NCBI RefSeq assembly: GCF_020360975.1
Contig: NW_025408678.1
Span: 124,001 to 188,000, forward strand
Direction: 5' to 3'
Source of the DNA: Hirsutella rhossiliensis
Taxonomy: Eukaryota; Ascomycota; Sordariomycetes; Hypocreales; Ophiocordycipitaceae
Length of the DNA: 64,000 nucleotides
Part shown: positions 1 through 10,700 of the stretch, in pieces
Position numbering within the stretch: the stretch's first letter is position 1
Layout of the letters: every line of letters begins with the position of its first letter
Notes under the pieces: model-generated
Told to the model about the DNA's origin: nothing
Seen by the model: the letters and a program-made list of their open reading frames with translations, nothing else
The model's database searches: none
Program-made: the position numbers and the translations under genes

Positions 1-2021
1 ACTATATCGAGAGATGCCCCTTTTGACTGAAACGCAACACGACCCAGAATTATCCGGTGGGCGGTTTTGGCACAATGCCAGGGATTGCTGACCATTTATT
101 GACTTTTGGGAAACGATGCCCGTATATGAAGACACGCTGCACGCATGCCAAGAAAATGTCTACACGAGCAGGCGGCAACAGGAGCTCGTTCGGGTAGCCT
201 GCCCGAGCCGGAACAGGGGTCTGTCGTGTGCATTACCGTATATACGAGCACGGTGAGGAGCCTCGTCCTGCGGACTTTCAACGTATACAAAGTACCAATG
301 AATAGAACAAACGCAATTGCAGTATAGTGTATATTGTGTGTATGTAAAGATTTCTGGGCCGATTGGGCCTCTGGTTCGCGCCGTTGCTCTTTTGCAAACG
401 GACTTCAACGCCGAGGTGCAGGGACGAGGCCGGCCGGTTAAGCATGTCTACATCGTACGGCCGGCTCGAAATAAAAGGGACGAGAAACAAGTCAACAGGG
501 ATTGGTGCAAATCACCCCAAAATCGGCGTTCATCGACGCTGGGTCCTCGTGACCCCAACCGTTCGGCCCATCTTTCGTGTACCCGTATCCATATCTGCCC
601 CAGCATCAGCCCATTCCTCCCTTTACCTTCCCCTTCTTCTCTGGCGTTGACATGCTAGCATGGGGTGTTTTGGATCTTCCGGACTGAAGCGTTCAAGTGT
701 CTGGTTGTTTGTCATCAGATGGCGGGAACCACGGCTCAGAACGGAGCAACAGCCACAACGGCAACGGCAATTGAATATCAAGCGACGAGGTGGAGATGTA
801 TGCAATTGCCTTTACGGCATCTATCCACCAGAGTCGTGCCTCCAGTCGTCAATCATGAGACTGAAGCCACATGGCAAGGTGACTGCGTAGTCCCCAACAG
901 TTGAGCTCTGCATAGCCTTGCCGTCTTGCATTTGCCGTCGGTTCCAGTCCATGTCGGCATCGACGTCAATACCGCTTTGCACCGCATTGCACCGCATCAC
1001 ATCCTTGCCACGTTATCTTCCTGGCGCGGCCCCTGGCCGGCATTCCCGCATTTCCGCTGCAGCGGGTTGCCCGAAGCAGGCTGCAGCTCAGTGCGACGGC
1101 CTCATGCAAAGCCTCATGCAAAACATGGATGAGGTGCTGCTGCCGTGGAACAGAAGCTCACCCCCAAGGGCCGCCGATCCGAGTTCTTGAACCGTCGGAT
1201 GTTGAAGAGCCGGGCGAATCGCTTACATCGCAGGGCCAACGTGCTGTGACTTGATACCGCTGCACTCACGTCTTTCACACGCCCCCATGTTCCCTGTCTG
1301 CCGAGGTGCAGTGCCGTGAGCCTGGAACAACATTGTTTGGCACGGCACCGTCAGGTCAGAGCCCTTGCACGTTTCGTTGCCCAACGCCTGACTTGCCTTT
1401 ACGAGTCTCTGGTCGTTTGGGCCGACTGGAGAGTGCGCTGCAGCCAAAAACACCATTTACAAGTTTTCTTTGTCGTCCATGTTCCTAAGCAGCCACTACT
1501 CCAACCTCGGCGGTGCCTGAGCGGCGTTTTGAATTAGAGTGAATACTATATCTTCTCCTCTCTCGCATAGAGTGATCCGTAGTTCTTTTCGGCTGATGCA
1601 ATCCTATAGACTTGGTAGCCCAAAGATGCAATGTCGCCCTCTGAATTTCAGGATACTATGCCAAGTCATGTTGTCCAATGCGTATCGCCAGTACCTGGAC
1701 GCCACGACGAGTCTGTTCCTACCATAGGTCCTAAATAAATGTTTCGGTAAGCCCTGGCATATCATTTCGCACGGGCACTTGTTTAACCGGCTCTTTACCC
1801 AACTTGGATCTTTTCCTTTCAAAATTAGACACTGGGCGGTAAGCAGAAAATATCCCGAGTCGGGAAAGCCAAGATGACCGAGGTTTCTTGCCGAGTTGTT
1901 GTATAATTCCTTGTAATTCTGCTATGCTTGCGTGTGCCTCACATCACTTGCAATGTTGCCAGCATCCTGACATATTTTATAAGGATATTAAGTCAGCGAC
2001 CAACATCTAACAAACTGAAAT
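1..2021. other. Gene-free left edge
   Basis: No reading frame here resembles a protein family. The open stretches are short, overlap on both strands and have no codon-level coherence. Part of the interval is AT-rich compared with the cluster that follows. I see no RNA gene, long repeat or transposon terminus. Confidence 0.5.
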
Positions 2022-2297
2022 ATGACGTTTTATAGATTGGAACGGGTGACAGGCATTCGCTCTGCATTCTCGTTCTGGCAAATCTCCTTGTCCCGATGCG
2101 GTTTAGGAAAGCGTCTACATGCAGATATGATCAAAGCCAAGTTCGGCCATGGCCACCCCCATTCCACCACGACTTTGATAGAAGCCTGCAAATTTATGGT
2201 CCAGCTTCAAGAATTAGAGTTTCCAAGCAGATTGAGACCTACAATGTTGACAGCTTTGGTCGAGTTGAGAAACATTCTTCGTGGCATTAACATTTGA
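2022..2297 (+). pseudogene. Possible TPR-like fragment
   Basis: A 91-codon open frame. Its middle part carries a KFGHGHPHSTTTLIEA stretch that resembles the start of a kinesin-light-chain-type tetratricopeptide unit (family pattern roughly G-x-x-HP-x-T-x-x). No partner repeats are found on either side, and the flanks are AT-rich. If the likeness is real, this is a relic of one of the large TPR/NB-ARC proteins common in filamentous fungi. A chance open frame is equally possible. Confidence 0.15.
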
Positions 2298-3055
2298 AAA
2301 TACTGACGTCCTCGATAGAGAGCGGGCATACTAACCGTCTCGAAATTACTCTTGGCAACTAAGCAGTAACCCTAAAAAAACCGTACCTAATGTTAGCTCG
2401 TCTACTGCGAGACATCGCTCGCATCAGCCACCACGATTAACGATTTCGAGTATAGGAAAATATTTACTTACAACTCGTTAACCTCGCATCCAACTATACC
2501 TCTAGTTAAAGGATCTACGAGACAAGAGTTATATGTGCCATATGCGAACCTCGATGGTGTGCTCTACAATCCAGATGCACCCACTATTTGACGTAACAGG
2601 ACCTTGCAATTTGCAGAGTACCCTCTACAACTCTTGTAGTGCACGCTTTTATGAATTTCTACAATGCTTTGTTATCTAGTCATCTTCCGTTCACTTCTAT
2701 CGGCCAACTAATCCTTCGATGCTTCTTTATTATTCTCAGCCCCAAAGGACATGGGGTGTAGCCAAGACCCAGACAGCCCAGTATTCGGCGAGTTCGGACC
2801 ATCCCATAACTATTGCTTGTCTCGAAAACCGCCGAAGCCTCAACTTCACTGCGGATGGGGTCGGAGGTATGTTCGCGCCGAGAACCGGCTCGCCCCAGCC
2901 AGTCAGGGCCTTGACAAGACACACGCTCAGAGATTTACCTTGCCAACAGGGCAACGACAGATAAACGCAGCGCTGCACATCATCCCGGCTCATGGACGTG
3001 AGACTTTAGTGTCTTGTCCCAAGAATACCCTCGAGCCCCCTTCCACGGATTCACC
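2298..3055. other. Intergenic, AT-rich then mixed
   Basis: No gene is supported. The first half is AT-rich with many stops in all frames. The second half is the presumed promoter of the aspartic-protease-like gene; no motif stands out. Confidence 0.4.
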
Positions 3056-4384
3056 ATGCGTCCGCATCATGTCCTGAGTGGACTGTTGGCGTTGAACCAG
3101 ACCGGTCGCGGCGCTGTCGTCGATGCTGCGGCTTCGGCCCCCTCCACGTCCTTGGACTGCAGCAACTGTGCAGCCGTCCCGGCTGTCTGGAACGGCTTTG
3201 GATATCTCTTCAATGTCACCGTCGGGGGGCAGTTGCTCACTGTGCTGAGCGACTGGACCTGGGCCTCTCTCTTCGTACGGTCTGGCAGATGCTTGAACCG
3301 CTTCGACCCTTCGTTGTGCGTCGGCACCTCTGGACAGGCCTGGTTCAACGAGCGACAGTCGCCGACGTTTGAGAATTCGTCTCTGCCGCAGAGCTGCTGG
3401 CCTATAACGGCGTTTGCGCCCAATTTCACCGTCGACTATGCCACCGACGAAGTCTGTGTTGGAGACATATGCAACCCCGGCACCATTCTCCAGCTCTCCG
3501 ACTTTCCCTATCCCGCCGCCGCCATCCCCACCGTGCCCTTTGCCGGCATCTACGGGATGGCGCCGGTGACGCCCGGCCTCGGAGAAGAACTCCACCCGGC
3601 CTCTTACCAGTCCTGGAATGCCGGCAAACTTGGCCCCCGGTTTGGCTGGCACTCGTGCGCTACGCTGTCCTCGTCGAAGCCGTGCCTCGGTGGTGAGGCC
3701 AAGGTCGTCCTCGGCGGCACCGACACCTCGCTCTATAACCAAAGCGAGGTGCATGAATTTGCAATCCGGAACCCGTCCTGGCTCGGCGAAGCCTTTTACC
3801 CCCTGACACCGCCGAGGAACAACTACTGGAGCACCGAATTGACTGGCAACTGGATTCGCTCCACAGGTCAACAAGAGTCCCCCAACTTCGCCATTGCCCC
3901 GAACGATTCAGACCCTGCGGCCCGGACCCTTGGTCTGCTCGACGAAGGTTCCGAAGGTCTTGCTGCCCCTCTGTCGCTCAAGGCGTACCGCTGGTTGGTC
4001 GACCAGGTCAACGGCACTCTAGCCCCGAGTACCATCGTGCAAGCTATTTTAGCCCAGGGCTCCTCCGGATTCAACATGGCTCACCAAGACTGGTTCACCG
4101 TGCCCTGCAACGGCACAGGGAGCTTTCCAGAGCTAGTCTACGAGCTCGAGGGCCGCGCAAACTACACCATTTCTCCAGACGACTATGTGGTCAAGCTCAA
4201 CGCGGGCGCGACTCAGCCGCCAGTGTGCTATCTTGGCATCAACGTGTGGAAGTATGGCCGGGTCGACAACGGAGACGCCCGAGTTCTACTTCTGGGCGGG
4301 GCATTTCTGAAGCGACTCTACGTAATCTTGGACTTTGAGAGACTGTCTTTCAGCTTCGCTCCTCTCCGGGGCTCAATTTCCTAG
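3056..4384 (+). CDS. Pepsin-family (A1) aspartic-protease-like protein, fus4-like
   Basis: A single-exon protein of 442 residues from the ATG at 3056, which sits in a good ACC-ATG context; an ATG 42 nt upstream is also in frame. The fold follows peptidase A1. A first lobe motif TVLSDWTWASLFV is at residues 62-74, a flap-like VDYATDEVCVG at 126-136, and a second lobe motif GLLDEGSEGLAAP at 293-305. Both catalytic-position aspartates (D66, D296) remain. The normally invariant D-T/S-G is D-W-T in lobe one and D-E-G in lobe two, so protease activity is doubtful. There are several N-x-S/T sequons, and the N-terminal hydrophobic stretch is short for a signal peptide. The Fusarium fusarin cluster carries an A1 peptidase gene (fus4) that is not needed for fusarin C, and this is its positional counterpart. 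The family call is good; function is unknown. Confidence 0.8.
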   Translation: MRPHHVLSGLLALNQTGRGAVVDAAASAPSTSLDCSNCAAVPAVWNGFGYLFNVTVGGQLLTVLSDWTWASLFVRSGRCLNRFDPSLCVGTSGQAWFNERQSPTFENSSLPQSCWPITAFAPNFTVDYATDEVCVGDICNPGTILQLSDFPYPAAAIPTVPFAGIYGMAPVTPGLGEELHPASYQSWNAGKLGPRFGWHSCATLSSSKPCLGGEAKVVLGGTDTSLYNQSEVHEFAIRNPSWLGEAFYPLTPPRNNYWSTELTGNWIRSTGQQESPNFAIAPNDSDPAARTLGLLDEGSEGLAAPLSLKAYRWLVDQVNGTLAPSTIVQAILAQGSSGFNMAHQDWFTVPCNGTGSFPELVYELEGRANYTISPDDYVVKLNAGATQPPVCYLGINVWKYGRVDNGDARVLLLGGAFLKRLYVILDFERLSFSFAPLRGSIS

Positions 4385-4831
4385 TGATTGGCTCTTGTCG
4401 TGTTCTGTGGGGACTGGCTACAAAGGTTCAGCGCTGGTTCTGACACGGTGTATAACATTCATAAATAGAAAATGTTCGGTGAATGGTTCCATGTCATCTA
4501 TGTTGCTATATAGTCGAATGGTGTCGTGTTCAGGCTATTGCAACAGGGACCGAGTGGTGGCGGCCTTTCGAAGCAGCTTGTGAAACGTTGCCAAGCAGCG
4601 CATCTTGCTTCTTGGCGTTTACACGAGGGTTTTTTTACTTTGTTCAATCTCTCCTCTTCATGGTGTATAACTCATTTCTTGGGTCAAGGCGGGTTCCGAA
4701 TTATATACACTAGACCTAGAAACTAGGAGGTGATGAAGAGAAAAACTTAAAGCTTGGAACATAAGAATAAAATGGATATGTTGTTCAATGATGCTACAAC
4801 AGTACAAGGTATAATGACTTATATCCTAATT
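4385..4831. other. Convergent intergenic region
   Basis: A 447-bp AT-rich spacer between the 3' ends of the aspartic-protease-like gene (plus) and the GST-like gene (minus). It presumably holds both polyadenylation regions. No gene or repeat is seen. Confidence 0.5.
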
Positions 4832-5600
4832 TCATTCCTCTGTATTAACACGCCTGACTGAGATCAAATCCGGGGATCCGAAAACGTCTTTGACTTCCTC
4901 GGAAGTAATAGATCTTAGATACCACTCCACAACACTGGGAAACCTTTGTCTCATCTCACCGTCGATAAGATGAAGAAAGGCCCAGAGAAGAGCAGACGCC
5001 AACGTCAGGTCAGCGAGGCTGAGCTCCTCGCCCACCAGCCAGCTTCGACCATTCAAATGCTTGTCAAGAACGGAAAGGGCGTACTCGAGGCGAGCGAGAG
5101 CCTTGGCTTCCGTCTCGTCGTCGTACGGCCCATAGCCCACTCTCCAGATGACGAGATCCAGGACAAAGGGCGTCACCTCGCCGTCGGTGAAGGATATCCA
5201 TTGCCGGATCTGCGCGCATGTCGCGGCGTCTCGTCCAAGGAGCTGATCTTTGCGGGGCCCGGATTGTGCTATGTATTGTGCAATGGCGTCCGACTCGGCT
5301 AGGCAGAAGCCATCGGAACCCTCGAAGGCGGGGACTTTGCCCCCTGGGAACTTGGAAAGGAACTCGGGTGTCCGGTTCGTGACCATATGCTGGTACTCTG
5401 CGATTTCAATATCAAGGCCATTGAGCTTTGCCGCTGCCAGAATCTACGTCTCATGTGTAAGTGCGTCTTCGTCTTGCCCCCTACTTGGTCAAGCGAATGC
5501 AAAATTCGGCAATAGCTGCTCTTAATAGACCTGGATCAAGACATACTTTGAAAACTCTTCCATTTGGCATGAAAGAGAAGATTGTACCAAATGGAGCCAT
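4832..5600 (-). CDS. GST / EF1-gamma-like protein, fus3-like
   Basis: Two exons on the minus strand, 5547-5600 and 4832-5443, are joined across a 103-nt intron (donor GTATGT, acceptor GTAG, phase 0) and give 221 residues. Exon one supplies the start of the thioredoxin-fold N-terminal domain (MAPFGTIFSFMPNGRVFK). Exon two opens with ILAAAKLNGLDIEIAEYQ and continues to the FLSKFPGGKVPAF and ESDAIAQYIA signatures of the EF1-gamma/GST family. A GST C-terminal helical domain follows, with WLVGEELSLADLTLAS near residue 150. The C-terminal EF1-gamma domain is absent, so this is a stand-alone GST-like protein. The fusarin cluster gene fus3 is described as GST/EF1-gamma-like and is dispensable for fusarin C. 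A role in detoxifying a reactive cluster product is inference. Confidence 0.88.
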
Positions 5601-5971
5601 GGCCGTGAGGGGACCTAATTGAAGAGCAGCAGATGAATGAATGACCTTGGCGGCAGATTCACATCAACGCAGCCAACGCCGCATAAGAATAGCTCGGAGG
5701 TGTTTATAGCTGACGACCGAAGTCCGGGGTGGCATGATGTTCGGCGAGTTCTCATCACGACCGAGCCTGGTCACTACATGCTGGCCGAGTCGATATTGCT
5801 CGGCTCTCGGACAATGATGCCAAGCGCTTTTCAGAATGGATATCGAATTAGGGATCTCTTCAGCAAAAATGATACAAAAAAAAAGGAAGGGGGATAGACC
5901 GATAGACAACTAAAAATCGAACGGCCTTGTAGTTCAAGGACAAAGTCATAATCCAACCGTTCGTCATCCCT
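5601..5971. other. Intergenic spacer
   Basis: A 371-bp spacer upstream of the GST-like gene and downstream of the hydrolase gene, both on the minus strand. It should hold the GST-like promoter. There is a short run of A near 5876-5884. No other feature is seen. Confidence 0.4.
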
Positions 5972-7246
5972 TTACATTAACATTTGCCTCTGGATCCCAA
6001 ACTGCTCATCCAACCATGAAAACACCTTGTGATGTAGAATTGAAAGGGCCCCAATCTTTGCTTGAAGCCCTCCATTGGCGCTTCCTTCACCCACCCACAG
6101 TCGCTTTTCGGTCGGACCGAGCTGCGTCAACCCGGCAAAGATGCGGTTTGCATTTTGAGCCGGCGTAAAATAGAACGAGTCGGCAGGCCCCGTGACGAGC
6201 GTCGGGCAGCGCTGTCTAGCCAAAAGGTCTGTCTCGCCGTCCTTGAGGGTGAAGCGCTGCATGGCCCGCATGACATCGGCCGGCTTCGCGGCACCGAACA
6301 CCCATTTGCTGTGGCCAAATTCCCATCGCATTTGAAAATTGGTAGCGGCAAGCCGGTCGACGACCCAGTTGAAGAAGCCGTCGCTGAGCCAGCCACTGAG
6401 CCAGCCGTTGATGAACCAGGACGGCATGCGACTGCGCGTGACGTCGAAGAGATCATAGGGCCCATCGCACGACACACACGCCTTGACGCGCGGGTCTGCT
6501 GCGGCCCGTAACGCCAGGTAGCCCCCCAACGATGCCCCGTAGATGGCGAGTCTGTTGGTGTCGAGGTCGTGCTCCGGTGCCAACCGATCAACGAGAAAGT
6601 CAATGACCTTGCTCGTGACGGATTCCCAGTCTGGGCGGAGCCGTAGCTTGTCTTTTCGAAGGGGCAACCCCTGGCCCGGCCCGTCGAAGCTTAGGACGGC
6701 ATAGCCCCGCGGAAGAGCGCCTGCTGCACCATAGAAGAAGAGTTCCTCTTGCGTCGAGTCGAATCCTCCAGTCTGGAGAATGATGGGGATCTTCTCGGCC
6801 GAGATTCTCTGATCTGAAGCAGGCAGATAGAGCCTGCCGGGCAGTGACAGCCCTTGATCGAAGGGAATGTTGACCTTGTGCACAGTCGCGTCCAGCAGAA
6901 CCCAGCCCTTGTCGAAGGCATCGACGCTCTCCTGAGCCGCACCTAGGATGCGTTCATCGTCAGGGTTGCAGTGAAGGAAGAACTCGCTGGCTCGAAAATA
7001 GGAACAAGCCCGCAAGTATGCCCAACGCGCCGCGACGCGGTCATTACAGGCCTGGGCTTCCTTGGCCACGCACATGGCCTTGGCTCCCATGTCGTGCCAG
7101 GCGTGATACCAGCTCTCTGGATCGCCATCCTTGATCCGGGCCGCGGCTTCGAGGCACTCGCAGATGTCGGCGCCATGATACGGACTGGCGCCTAGGACGC
7201 GAAGGAACTCGAAGTTGAACAAGGCTGAACGGAAGACTTGATGCAT
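5972..7246 (-). CDS. Alpha/beta hydrolase, fus2-like (predicted pyrrolidone ring closure)
   Basis: An intronless protein of 424 residues. After a helical N-terminal segment comes an alpha/beta-hydrolase core with the oxyanion-side motif [15 protein letters not shown] at 157-171, LSFDGPGQG at 185-193, and the nucleophile elbow YGASLGGY at 236-243 (Ser239). A likely acid is Asp356 in TGPADSFYF. Where relatives usually carry a histidine near the C-terminus, this protein reads [14 protein letters not shown] with no His; His405/406 lie just beyond. In Fusarium, Fus2 acts after the synthetase in forming the 2-pyrrolidone ring of fusarin. The gene is divergent from the PKS-NRPS across a 455-bp spacer, which suggests co-regulation. 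The family call is firm; the exact role rests on homology. Confidence 0.9.
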   Translation of the reverse strand: MHQVFRSALFNFEFLRVLGASPYHGADICECLEAAARIKDGDPESWYHAWHDMGAKAMCVAKEAQACNDRVAARWAYLRACSYFRASEFFLHCNPDDERILGAAQESVDAFDKGWVLLDATVHKVNIPFDQGLSLPGRLYLPASDQRISAEKIPIILQTGGFDSTQEELFFYGAAGALPRGYAVLSFDGPGQGLPLRKDKLRLRPDWESVTSKVIDFLVDRLAPEHDLDTNRLAIYGASLGGYLALRAAADPRVKACVSCDGPYDLFDVTRSRMPSWFINGWLSGWLSDGFFNWVVDRLAATNFQMRWEFGHSKWVFGAAKPADVMRAMQRFTLKDGETDLLARQRCPTLVTGPADSFYFTPAQNANRIFAGLTQLGPTEKRLWVGEGSANGGLQAKIGALSILHHKVFSWLDEQFGIQRQMLM

Positions 7247-7701
7247 GGTGTAGACGGCGTTTTGCTTGCAAACTGTGCTCTGCGTACAGGAAAGGAAGAG
7301 GCTTTACAGATATGCAAACGGTCATACAGAGGGCCCCAGTATTAACATAATACAGCTGCTTTATTAGACACTCATTGGCATTACCACCTATGGCCAACAG
7401 TCTACACTCGTTACCCTCGGTCGGTGATTTTCACGGCTCGGGTCCGGACGCAACTTCGGCGACCTTGCGTTCGGTGGACCCTGGATAATGGGCCGCAAGT
7501 ATTCGGGTCACCGTATCGCGTTGTTGCCTTTGCCGTCTTCTTCTTCAAATACGGAGACATTCCAGCCCGGCAATGAACTTGTGAGAGGCCATGTCTGCCA
7601 TCGACTTCGTTGCACTTCATCACACCACCAAACTCCCGCTTCAGCCGCCGTAGCGACGGCGACCCCAGCTCAACCTGGAAAGGGATTCTCACAGCAACAC
7701 A
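7247..7701. promoter_or_regulatory. Divergent promoter between hydrolase and PKS-NRPS genes
   Basis: This 455-bp spacer separates the start codons of two divergently transcribed cluster genes and must carry both promoters. CGG-rich stretches around 7418-7450 could suit a zinc-cluster regulator, but I see no convincing palindrome and no cluster-encoded regulator. Confidence 0.55.
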
Positions 7702-10700
7702 ATGAACACGCCAGTACAAGCCAGGGAGCCCATCGCAATCGTTGGGATTGCGTGTCGCTTCCCCGGTGGTGCCAACAGCCCCTCCAAGCTCTGGGACCTC
7801 CTCTGCGAGAAACGAGATGTCCAGGAAACCATTCCGGTCGAGCGCTTCAACATCGACGCTTTTTACGACGTGAATAGTGAGAAGGCCGGATGCACAAATG
7901 CCAGAAAGGCATACTTACTCTCCGAAGACATACGGCGCTTCGATGCGGCCTTCTTTCAAACCAGCCCCCCCGAGGCAGAGGCCATGGACCCCCAACAGAG
8001 ACTGCTCCTCGAGACCGTCTACGAGGCCACCGAAGACGCCGGTCTCCCGTATCAGAGCCTCAAGGGTTCCAATACAGCTGTTTACGTTGGGAGCATGACG
8101 GGCGACTACCACGAGATGCTGCTGCGCGACGTGCAGCACTTGCCTAAATACATGGCCACTGGCACAGCTCGAAGCATCCTCTCGAACCGCATCTCGTACT
8201 TTTTCGACTGGAAGGGCCCCTCGATGACCATTGATACGGCCTGCTCGTCGAGTCTCGTCGCCGTTCACGAGGCCGTCACAGCACTCCGCTCGGGCGTTTC
8301 CGACGTGGCCTGCGCGGCCGGTGCCAACTTGATCATTGGCCCGGAGATGATGGTGTCAGAGTCCAAGCTGCATATGCTGTCTCCGACGGGCCGCAGTCGG
8401 ATGTGGGATGCCTCGGCCGACGGGTACGCGAGGGGAGAGGGAACAGCCACCGTCGTGCTGAAGAGACTGTCCCAGGCCCTGAAGGACGGCGACCGGATTC
8501 ATGGTCTCATTCGTGAAACCGGCGTCAACTCTGACGGACGTGAGTGAGGCCTCGAGCAGCAACACCCTTGAAATCTCCTTCTAGGAAGAGAACAAGCCAG
8601 GGCAAAAGATGAGCGGCATTCGCTAATGAGATGAGTTGTGCAGGCACGAGCGGCATCACACTGCCCAGCTCAGAGTCACAAAAGGTTTTGATCAGGCAAA
8701 CATATGCAAACGCCGGCCTGGACTGGACTACGGACGCAGGGAGACCCCAGTTCTTCGAAGCGCACGGAACAGGCACTCCCGCGGGAGATCCGATCGAGGC
8801 ACGCGCCATCCACGACGCCTTCTTTGGCAATGGCACAAGCAACGCCGAGGGGACCATGCTCGTGGGATCCGTCAAAACGGCCATCGGCCATCTGGAGGGA
8901 TGTGCCGGCCTTGCGGGTCTCATCAAGGCCGTCGAGGCTGTCCGTCGAGGCGTCGTGCCTCCGAACATGTTATTCAAGAAGCTCAACCCAGCCATCGAGC
9001 CCTTTTCTGCACATCTGCGAGTCCCCATCGAGGCCGCGCCATGGCCCGAACTGTCACGAAACACGCCGCGTCGCGCCAGCGTCAACTCGTTCGGCTTCGG
9101 AGGAACCAACGCACACGCCATTGTCGAGAGCTTTCCCGGCTATCCTACAGCCGCTGAACCAACCCGGTCCTGTAGCGACAGCCTCATAGTCACGCCGCTC
9201 GTGGTGTCTGCCAACTCGGAGCACTCGCTCCAGAGATTGGTAGCCGGGCTTTGCGAGAGTCTTGGGTCGACGAATAATGAGGAACAAGTGAACGGCCTGC
9301 TTTTCACTCTCGCCAAGAGGCGATCGCAGCTCCCGCTCCGGGTTGCCTTTTCCGGAAGCTCCCTTCAGGCCATGCGGGAGAAGCTGGACAAGGCGACGAC
9401 ATCCGCCGACGAGGCGGTGCCCATGCCCTTCAGCGAGGACGCGAGGCCACCTGGGCAGCCCGGCAGGATTCTCGGCGTCTTCACGGGCCAAGGCGCCCAG
9501 TGGCCGACCATGGGTCGCGAGCTTTTGCGGCGGACGACTTTTGCGAGAGGCTTTATGGACAGTTTGCAAGAGGCTTTGGCGAACCTTCCCGAGCCGCCTT
9601 CCTGGACGTTGTCGGAACAATGTCTGGCCGACCAGGACGTCACCCGCATCAGCGAAGCCGCCGTCTCGCAGCCGCTCTGCACGGCCGTCCAGCTTTTGCT
9701 CGTCGAGTTGCTCCGTCGAGCCGGCGTCAGGTTCGACTGCGTCATCGGCCATTCGTCGGGGGAGATTGCCGCCGCCTATGTCGCCGGCTTCCTCACGGCC
9801 GAAGATGCCATCCGCATCGCCTACTACCGTGGCGTCTGCGCGGGACTCGCCCGGGGTCCCGGCGGCCACCGGGGTGCTATGATGGCTGCCGGTATGTCTT
9901 ACGACGAGGCCGTTGCCTTTTGCGGAGACCATTTCGCCGGGCGAATTGATGTTGCTGCCGCCAACGCCCCGGGGAGCGTCACTCTGTCGGGAGACGAGGA
10001 CGCCGTCGGCGAAGCCATGGCGCTACTCCAGGAGAAGGGCACCTTTGCCCGCCTCCTCAAGGTCGACACGGCCTACCACTCGCGTCATATGCAGCCATGC
10101 GGCGGCCCGTACCTAGACCTTCTCGCGGCGTGCCGGATCCAGTGCTTGCCAGGGGACCCATCCTGCGAGTGGTTCTCCAGCGTCACTGGCCAACGCATGG
10201 ACGCTGCCCAGCACTCTCGCCTCCTTGAGGGTGAGTACTGGAAGGAGAACATGGTCAAGCCTGTCTTCTTCACGCGCGCGACCGAACTCGTGGTTAGCTC
10301 GGCCGCTCTGCCCTGTCACGTCGCCCTCGAGGTCGGCCCTCACCCAGCCCTCAAGGGGCCTTTTGGACAGACGTTCAAGCAGGTGACTGGCGCTCAGATC
10401 CCCTATCAAGGCACGTTGGCACGGGGAGTCGACGATGTCGAGGCCATGAGCGATACCTTGGGCTTCCTGTGGTCTCGCCTCGGCAGCGACGCCGTCGACT
10501 TCGCCTCGTATGCCGAAACCATTTCCTCCGCCACCTTCTGTCGTCTTCCCGCAACCAACCTCCCCTCTTACCCTTGGGACCACTCGCAGTCGTTTTGGAA
10601 AGAATCGACAAGGTCTGCGGCCCTCCGGCTGCGGAGCAAGCCACCGCATCCGCTGCTGGGCGTCCGGTCAGCAGAGGACGCGGCCCAGGAATATCGATGG

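Noticed and set aside
2719..2993. Overlapping short frames on both strands before the first cluster gene
   Set aside because: No family likeness and no conserved splice pattern; probably leader/promoter sequence.
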